A stretch of DNA of 19,670 nt from Oscillospiraceae bacterium (lineage in GTDB: Bacteria; Bacillota; Clostridia; Oscillospirales; Acutalibacteraceae): positions 1-19,670 of the forward strand of contig CADBMQ010000135.1 of the NCBI GenBank assembly GCA_902795765.1, given 5' to 3'. Numbering within the stretch: the first letter of the stretch is position 1; the number at the start of each line of letters is the position of its first letter. Under the pieces are notes generated by a model. It was not told where the DNA came from. It saw only the letters and a program-made list of their open reading frames with translations, and did not search any database. This document shows, one piece after another, positions 14,701-19,670 of the stretch. The translations under genes were made by a program, and so were the position numbers.

Positions 14701-15726
14701 ATGCAGATAATGAGCAGAGATATCGGCATAGATATGGGAACAACCAACACCCGTGTTTGCGTAAAATCAAAAGGGCTTGTAACAAAAGAGCCGTCGGTTG
14801 TTGCAGTTGAAGTTAAAACCGATACAGTTCGAGCAGTAGGCGAAGAAGCAAAAGAGATGATAGGCAGAACACCGGGCTCAATCGTAGCCGTTAAACCGCT
14901 TAAAAACGGAGTTATAGCAGACTTTGATGTAACAGTTGCAATGCTTAAAAAACTCATTCGTTCGGGTATGCGTGGTTCACTCGTATCCCGTTCAAGAGTT
15001 CTTTTGAGTGTACCGGCAGGTGTAACCGAAGTTGAAAGCCGTGCGGTATTCGATGCGGCTCGTCAAGCAGGTGCAAGAACAGTTGATATAATTGAAGCGT
15101 CAATGGCAGCGGCAATAGGTGCAGACTTGCCCGTTTGGGATTCAGTCGGCAGTATGGTAGTCGATCTCGGTGGCGGTACAACAGAGGTTGCAGTAATCTC
15201 GCTTGGTGATATCGTAACATTTAGTTCGACTCGTACCGCAGGTGATAGCCTTGATGAAGCAATCACATCGTACATTCGTAAGAAACACAACTTGCTTATC
15301 GGTGAAATAACTGCTGAAAATATCAAAACAACAATAGGTTCTGCTTATGAACTTGATAATGAAGACGGCAATGTGATTGAAATAAGAGGTCGAAATCTTT
15401 TGGACGGACTTCCGAAAAACGTTACAATCACAGCCACTGAAATCAGAGAAGCGTTGTCAGAGCCGATTAGTGTTATAGTTGAAACTATCCGTTCAACACT
15501 CGAAAAAACACCTCCCGAACTTGCGGCAGATATCATCGACCGTGGTATTCTTTTGACAGGTGGCGGAGCATTGCTTCCGGGTATGGATAAGATTATCACA
15601 GACAGAGTTTCTGTTCCGGTAATGGTGGCAGAAGATCCGTGTAATTGCGTAGCACTCGGACTTGAAAAACGTTTGGAGTTGGATTTGCCGTTCGACTCAT
15701 ACCAAAACAGACCAAAATACTATTAA
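14701..15726 (+). CDS. mreB: Rod shape-determining actin homolog MreB
   Basis: A 341-residue bacterial actin. The phosphate-1 loop DIGIDMGTTNTRVC is near residues 7-20. The phosphate-2 segment VVDLGGGTTEVAVISLGD and the adenosine motif ILLTGGGALLPGMD match MreB, and the C-terminus holds VAEDPCNCVALGLEK. Filaments on the inner membrane guide the elongation machinery with MreC, MreD, RodA and PBP2. The start at 14701 is chosen because AAGGGG (14685-14690) is 10 bases upstream; ATG 14710 would be 19 bases away. The -TTNTRV- loop (rather than the common TANTLV) marks a divergent copy, and Mbl-like or MreB-paralog function cannot be excluded. Confidence 0.93.
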   Translation: MQIMSRDIGIDMGTTNTRVCVKSKGLVTKEPSVVAVEVKTDTVRAVGEEAKEMIGRTPGSIVAVKPLKNGVIADFDVTVAMLKKLIRSGMRGSLVSRSRVLLSVPAGVTEVESRAVFDAARQAGARTVDIIEASMAAAIGADLPVWDSVGSMVVDLGGGTTEVAVISLGDIVTFSSTRTAGDSLDEAITSYIRKKHNLLIGEITAENIKTTIGSAYELDNEDGNVIEIRGRNLLDGLPKNVTITATEIREALSEPISVIVETIRSTLEKTPPELAADIIDRGILLTGGGALLPGMDKIITDRVSVPVMVAEDPCNCVALGLEKRLELDLPFDSYQNRPKYY

Positions 15727-15739
15727 GGATGTGTGAGAT

Positions 15740-16600
15740 TTGCGTTTCTTTTTCAAAAGTAAACGATTTAAAGCTTTGCTTTCAATCATCCTTGTAATAG
15801 CAGTGTTAGGTGGACTTGCAGGAGTGTTTATGTTCACAGCACCGCAGTCGAATATATTCGGAACAATCGCTCGTCCGTTTCAATCTGCGGCAACAGCGGT
15901 GTCCGACTTTTTCGGTGGAATAGCAAATCGCTTTTCAAATTCGGGCGAATTCGAGCAGAAAAATAAAGAACTGCAAGAAAAGTTAGACGAAGCAAATTAT
16001 AATCTAACCGATTATGAAAATGTAAAGCGACAACTTGCATTTTACGAGGATTATCTTAAAATAAAAAAAGAAAACGAGAGTTTTGAGTTCCAACCTGCCG
16101 TAGTAATCGGCAGAGATACAAGCCAACCGTTCGGCACATTTACAATAAACGCAGGTTCATCTGCGGGAGTGTCGCTCTATGATCCTGTAATAACATCGGC
16201 AGGACTTGTGGGATATGTTGGCGAAGTATCATTAACTCAAAGCGTCGTTAAGACAATACTTAACCCGACCTTGAATGTGTCGGCACTCGATAACCGTACA
16301 GTTGATAGCGGTAATGTCACAGGAGATGCAACACTCGCAAGAGATGGACTTTGCAAAATAACATATCTCCCTCGTGAGAATCTTGTTGCAGCAGGCGACT
16401 TTATTGTTTCGTCAGGCGAAGGCGGAGTATTCCCGAAAGGGCAGATTATCGGCACAGTAGAACAGGTAAAATCGTCGGGTAACGATTTGGGATACTATGC
16501 AGTAATCAAGCCGATTGTCGATATCGCAACAGTCGATGAAGTAATGGTAATTACTGCGTTCGAAGGACAAAAGAGTCTAAAACCTTCCGAACAAAAATAA
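15740..16600 (+). CDS. mreC: Cell shape protein MreC (TTG start)
   Basis: A 286-residue bitopic membrane protein. A basic N-terminus (MRFFFKSKRFK) is followed by one transmembrane helix (about 12-33), then a coiled coil (about 70-115, QKNKELQEKLDEANYNLTDY) and the two beta-barrel MreC domain with FQPAVVIGRDTSQPFGTFTI and the SSGEGGVFPKGQIIGTV motif. MreC oligomerises in the extracytoplasmic space and activates PBP2. TTG 15740 is preceded by AAGGA (15725-15729); the upstream GTG at 15731 is followed in frame by TGA. It lies 13 bases after mreB. Confidence 0.92.
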   Translation: MRFFFKSKRFKALLSIILVIAVLGGLAGVFMFTAPQSNIFGTIARPFQSAATAVSDFFGGIANRFSNSGEFEQKNKELQEKLDEANYNLTDYENVKRQLAFYEDYLKIKKENESFEFQPAVVIGRDTSQPFGTFTINAGSSAGVSLYDPVITSAGLVGYVGEVSLTQSVVKTILNPTLNVSALDNRTVDSGNVTGDATLARDGLCKITYLPRENLVAAGDFIVSSGEGGVFPKGQIIGTVEQVKSSGNDLGYYAVIKPIVDIATVDEVMVITAFEGQKSLKPSEQK

Positions 16601-16622
16601 TTTATAAAAAGGAGGCATTGCG

Positions 16623-17237
16623 GTGAAGTTTTTAAAATCACCGAAATTTAAAAAATACTTTTTCTACGGCATCGCAATGCTCGTAATGTATCTAATACAG
16701 TTCACACCGTTTATGATAAGCATCGGCGGAGTTTATTTTTCGCCAATGCTTATTCTTACATTGTGTTTCGCATCGCACGAAACCGATTTTCATACAATGA
16801 TTTTCAGTATGATATGTGGTATGCTCGTGGATGTAAACTCGCTATGCCCCATAGGATTTCACGCAATAGTTTATATGTTGCTTGGAGTTTTCGTCTGCTT
16901 GATGAATAAGTTTTATTTTCAAAGAAGATTTAGTACGGCGTTTGTGATTTCATTTTTTCCAATAGTTTTGAATGCTGTGCTTGAATGGATTGTCGGCACA
17001 AAGTTATGCGAAAATGCAGTCTATTTGCTGACAGATTTCTATCTTCCGTCGGCAATATATTCACTTGTGATGTTCATACCATTCTATGCGTTGTTTACCT
17101 TGCTTTTCGGATTTAAGCGTGTGAACAATAAACCTCGTGGAGTTGTACCCGAAAAGTTAGAAATGGTACGCCGTAAATATGCAGCTCGTGCGGCGAGAGC
17201 AAGAAAAAGAGCAGCTCGTGTTCAAAAAGTAAAGTAA
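16623..17237 (+). CDS. mreD: Rod shape-determining protein MreD (GTG start) with basic tail
   Basis: A 204-residue integral membrane protein with about five to six hydrophobic segments (roughly residues 12-32, 37-50, 55-72, 78-96, 103-124, 143-165), as in MreD. Sequence conservation in this family is weak, so identification rests on size, topology and position between mreC and PBP2. The last 22 residues are unusual: at least 12 are Arg or Lys (KYAARAARARKRAARVQKVK), a basic tail expected on the cytosolic side. GGAGG (16611-16615) lies 7 bases before the GTG. The next gene starts 13 bases later. Confidence 0.88.
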   Translation: MKFLKSPKFKKYFFYGIAMLVMYLIQFTPFMISIGGVYFSPMLILTLCFASHETDFHTMIFSMICGMLVDVNSLCPIGFHAIVYMLLGVFVCLMNKFYFQRRFSTAFVISFFPIVLNAVLEWIVGTKLCENAVYLLTDFYLPSAIYSLVMFIPFYALFTLLFGFKRVNNKPRGVVPEKLEMVRRKYAARAARARKRAARVQKVK

Positions 17238-17250
17238 GGAAGTAATATAA

Positions 17251-19272
17251 ATGTATTTTGAAAAGGAGAAAGCAAAAAAGAGCATAAAGCATATTCGCTC
17301 CGTTGCACTTTGTATTATTGCTGTCGTTTTTACGGCGGTTTATGTTTTGCGTCTTGGCGATCTCCAAATTTTAAATTACGAAATTTATAACACAAAAGCA
17401 ACGGCATCAAATTCGCAAAAGGTAAAAGTCAGAGCGGCTCGTGGCGAAATACTCGATAGATATGGCAGACCGATAGCTATAAATCGAGATGGTTATGATA
17501 TAGTCCTTGATAAATCGTATTTGCCTGAGAATAAGGATATAAATACAACTATCGTGACTCTTCTCGACCTTTTGAAAAAGAATTCAACCACTTGGCGTGA
17601 TGAATTGCCGATGACCAATTCGGAGCCATACGAATTCGACACAAGCAAGTTCACTCAGACGGATGTCGACAGTATGATTTCAAAACTCGGACTCAACCAC
17701 TATGCGACGGCTGATAACTGCCTTGCAGAGATGATAGAACGTTACGAGTTGGAAAAATATAAAGGAACAAATTTGTTCAGAACCTTGCTCGGAATAAGAT
17801 ATACAATGGATCACGAAGACTTTTCCGTATCATATCCATACACTTTTTCTGAAGATATTCCGGAAAACATTCGTTCTGTTTTGAAAGAGTCGAGTGACTC
17901 GCTCAAAGGTGTAACAATAAATGTTGTACCTGTTCGAGAGTATGTTGAAAATGAAGTCGCACCGCATATAATCGGAACAGTCGGGCCGATTTATGCCGAA
18001 GATTGGGAAGACTATAAGGCAAAGGGTTATGCCCTTGACGCACGAGTAGGTAAATCTGGTGTTGAACTTGCGTTTGAAGAGTATTTAAAGGGAACAGACG
18101 GTGTAAATCGTATTGTGAAAAATGACGATGGAAGTATTGAAACAATCGTTGAAAAAGAGGCGATACCGGGCAATACTGTAATGTTGTCAATAGACCTTGA
18201 CCTTCAAAAAACTGCACAAAAAGGTCTTCAACAGGTAATTATGGATATAAATAAGACTTCGCCAACTGCAAATGCAGGTGCGATTGTTGCCGTGAATGTT
18301 CATACAGGCGATATACTTGCGAGCGCAACGTATCCGTCATATACAATGGAAGAATACGAAAAAGATTACGATAAACTTCTTGATAATAGCGCAAAACCTT
18401 TGTTTAATCGTGCTTTTGATGGTACGTATCAGCCTGGTTCAACTTTCAAACCGGCAATCGGCTCTATCGGACTAACACTTGATAAAATCACCAAAGACGA
18501 AACTATAAGTTGTTCGGGTATATACGAGTATGGCGGAATGAAGTTCGGTTGTATGGGTGTCCATGGCTCGGAAACTGTTGTCGAAGCGTTGTCAATATCG
18601 TGTAACTCGTTCTTCTATGAACTCGGTAACAGACTCGGTATAACAAATATGAATACCTATTGTCGCAGATTGGGACTTGGTGTGAAAACAGGTGTTGAGA
18701 TTGGCGAATCGAGTGGTGTTTTGTCTGGCCCTGAATATGCGGCAGAAATAAACCAACCGTGGTACGGCGGTGATACAATTCAGTCTGCGATTGGTCAGTT
18801 GTATAACCTTTTCACACCGCTTCAACTTGCAACATATACCGCAACAATCGCAAATGGCGGTACAAGATACAAAACAAGACTTTTAAATCAGGTTAAATCA
18901 TACGATTTATCCCACACAGTAAAAGATAGCACACCCGAAGTTGCGGCTCAAACCGAACTTTCAAAAGATGCACTTGATACTGTAAAAAGAGGTATGTTGT
19001 CTGCCGCACTCGATGGTACTGCGGCAAGCGTATTTGGTGACTATTCTATCGAGGTTGGTGGTAAAACAGGTACCGCACAGAACCTTGGTGATGACCATGG
19101 TGTATTCATCTCATTCGCTCCGTATTCCGACCCCGAAATCGCAGTTGCTATCGTTGTAGAACACGGTTTGCACGGATATACGTGCGCTCCTGCCGTTAAA
19201 GCAATCTACGATTCATATTTCTTCTCAAAGGTCAGAACAGCGAGTGTAACGCAGGTTGATACGTTGAAATAA
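17251..19272 (+). CDS. mrdA: Class B penicillin-binding protein 2 (PBP2, elongasome transpeptidase)
   Basis: A 673-residue peptidoglycan transpeptidase. A basic N-terminus and one transmembrane helix (about 15-35) precede the dimerisation/pedestal domain (about 60-300, RAARGEILDRYGRPIA at 61-76). The transpeptidase domain (about 310-650) has the active-site motif S397-T-F-K400 in QPGSTFKP, the SxN motif S450-C-N452 and the K605-T-G607 motif. It cross-links lateral wall peptidoglycan with RodA. AAGGA (17236-17240), 10 bases before ATG 17251, serves as SD. It is the last gene of the mre transcription unit in this window; no rodA follows directly. A few unusual residues (C421, C434, C451) are not obviously functional. 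Confidence 0.95.
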   Translation: MYFEKEKAKKSIKHIRSVALCIIAVVFTAVYVLRLGDLQILNYEIYNTKATASNSQKVKVRAARGEILDRYGRPIAINRDGYDIVLDKSYLPENKDINTTIVTLLDLLKKNSTTWRDELPMTNSEPYEFDTSKFTQTDVDSMISKLGLNHYATADNCLAEMIERYELEKYKGTNLFRTLLGIRYTMDHEDFSVSYPYTFSEDIPENIRSVLKESSDSLKGVTINVVPVREYVENEVAPHIIGTVGPIYAEDWEDYKAKGYALDARVGKSGVELAFEEYLKGTDGVNRIVKNDDGSIETIVEKEAIPGNTVMLSIDLDLQKTAQKGLQQVIMDINKTSPTANAGAIVAVNVHTGDILASATYPSYTMEEYEKDYDKLLDNSAKPLFNRAFDGTYQPGSTFKPAIGSIGLTLDKITKDETISCSGIYEYGGMKFGCMGVHGSETVVEALSISCNSFFYELGNRLGITNMNTYCRRLGLGVKTGVEIGESSGVLSGPEYAAEINQPWYGGDTIQSAIGQLYNLFTPLQLATYTATIANGGTRYKTRLLNQVKSYDLSHTVKDSTPEVAAQTELSKDALDTVKRGMLSAALDGTAASVFGDYSIEVGGKTGTAQNLGDDHGVFISFAPYSDPEIAVAIVVEHGLHGYTCAPAVKAIYDSYFFSKVRTASVTQVDTLK

Positions 19273-19302
19273 CAATATTTTCACTAAATTTTAGAAAAAT
19301 AT

Positions 19303-19331
19303 TTGACAGTTAGTTGTTTATATGTTATAAT
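19303..19331 (+). promoter_or_regulatory. Extended -10 sigma-A promoter of the minD-like gene
   Basis: TTGACA (19303-19308), 17 bases, TATAAT (19326-19331), preceded by TGT, giving a TGnTATAAT extended -10. The predicted start is near 19338, about 25 bases before the GTG. The preceding 30 bases (19273-19302) hold only a weak AT-rich stem and no convincing terminator for mrdA. Confidence 0.85.
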
Positions 19332-19362
19332 AACCACGATAAAGTATATGGAGGTGTATTGA

Positions 19363-19670
19363 GTGGGCAGAGTTACAGTTGTAACATCGGGCAAAGGCGG
19401 TGTCGGAAAGTCAACAGTTAGTGTTTTTCTCGGCAGAGCATTGAGCGCACTCGATAAATCGGTAGTCTTAGTTGAACTTGATTCGGGACTTCGCACACTT
19501 GATATACTTACAGATATGTCAAAAAGTGTCCTTTTTGATATAAGTGATATCGTAGAAGGTCGTTGCTCGGTCGCACAGGCAGTTGTTCCCGTGATTGGTG
19601 AAGAAAAGTTGTTTTTGCTTCCGGCCGCATCATTTTATAATACCGAAACAGATTTTGAAAAGCTAAATAA
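19363..19670 (+). CDS. minD: Septum-site determining ATPase MinD-like (5' part)
   Basis: The first 102 residues are visible. The protein begins MGRVTVVTSGKGGVGKSTVS with the deviant Walker A motif of the ParA/MinD family (K11 signature lysine, K16). It continues VVLVELDSGLRTLDIL, in the place of DxDIGLRNLD of MinD, and FDISDIVEGRCSVAQAV resembles the MinD segment YDLVDVVEGRC. MinD binds membrane with ATP and positions the division site through MinC. The GTG at 19363 follows GGAGG (19350-19354) by 8 bases. The usual minC is absent upstream, and Ser instead of Ile in the DSG motif marks divergence, so a related ParA/MinD ATPase is possible. Confidence 0.78.
   Translation, partial: MGRVTVVTSGKGGVGKSTVSVFLGRALSALDKSVVLVELDSGLRTLDILTDMSKSVLFDISDIVEGRCSVAQAVVPVIGEEKLFLLPAASFYNTETDFEKLN

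Noticed and set aside
1..19670. tRNA, rRNA, CRISPR, prophage or transposase sequences
   Set aside because: No tRNA-like cloverleaf, repeat-spacer array, integrase, transposase or phage structural gene was seen on either strand.

Overview
The window reads as chromosomal DNA of a low-to-moderate GC Gram-positive anaerobe of the class Clostridia, probably near the Ruminococcaceae/Oscillospiraceae. This is inferred from ribosomal-protein gene order, strong AGGAGG-type ribosome binding sites, frequent TTG/GTG starts, a KOW-domain gene between map and infA, a YolD plus Y-family polymerase pair, and an mreBCD-PBP2-minD block. No tRNA, rRNA, CRISPR array, insertion sequence or phage gene was seen.

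Region 1 (1-8530, + strand) is the end of the spc operon and the whole alpha operon: rpsH (3' end), rplF, rplR, rpsE, rpmD, rplO, secY, adk, map, a KOW-domain gene, infA, rpmJ, rpsM, rpsK, rpsD, rpoA, rplQ. Genes are tightly packed, several overlapping or nearly abutting, and a strong hairpin terminator follows rplQ. The one sizeable gap is the 127 bases between rpsD and rpoA, which can fold into three consecutive hairpins. S4, L36 and adenylate kinase all keep zinc-type cysteine clusters.

Region 2 (8536-10511, - strand) is a two-gene unit, nadA then mnmA, with overlapping stop and start. It converges on the ribosomal operon. Upstream lies a divergent promoter region (10512-10686) in which both nadA and a TetR-family gene have near-consensus sigma-A promoters, each with a palindrome at its predicted transcription start. 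The TetR gene and a DegV (fatty-acid-binding) gene form a short + strand operon ending in a terminator at about 12106-12137.

Region 3 (12136-14464, - strand) is a compact three-gene unit: a Y-family translesion DNA polymerase, a YolD-like protein, and a conserved 240-residue protein of unknown function that vaguely resembles AlkZ-related proteins. It looks like a DNA-damage-tolerance cassette and is the best candidate here for under-described biology, although its first two genes are a known pairing.

Region 4 (14701-19670, + strand) is the cell-elongation operon: mreB, mreC, mreD and the class B penicillin-binding protein PBP2. It is followed by a minD-like gene with its own extended -10 promoter, cut off by the window end. 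No minC lies between PBP2 and minD.

Overall the window is mostly housekeeping. The least explained parts are the rpsD-rpoA leader, the nadA/tetR regulatory region, and the third gene of the polymerase cassette.
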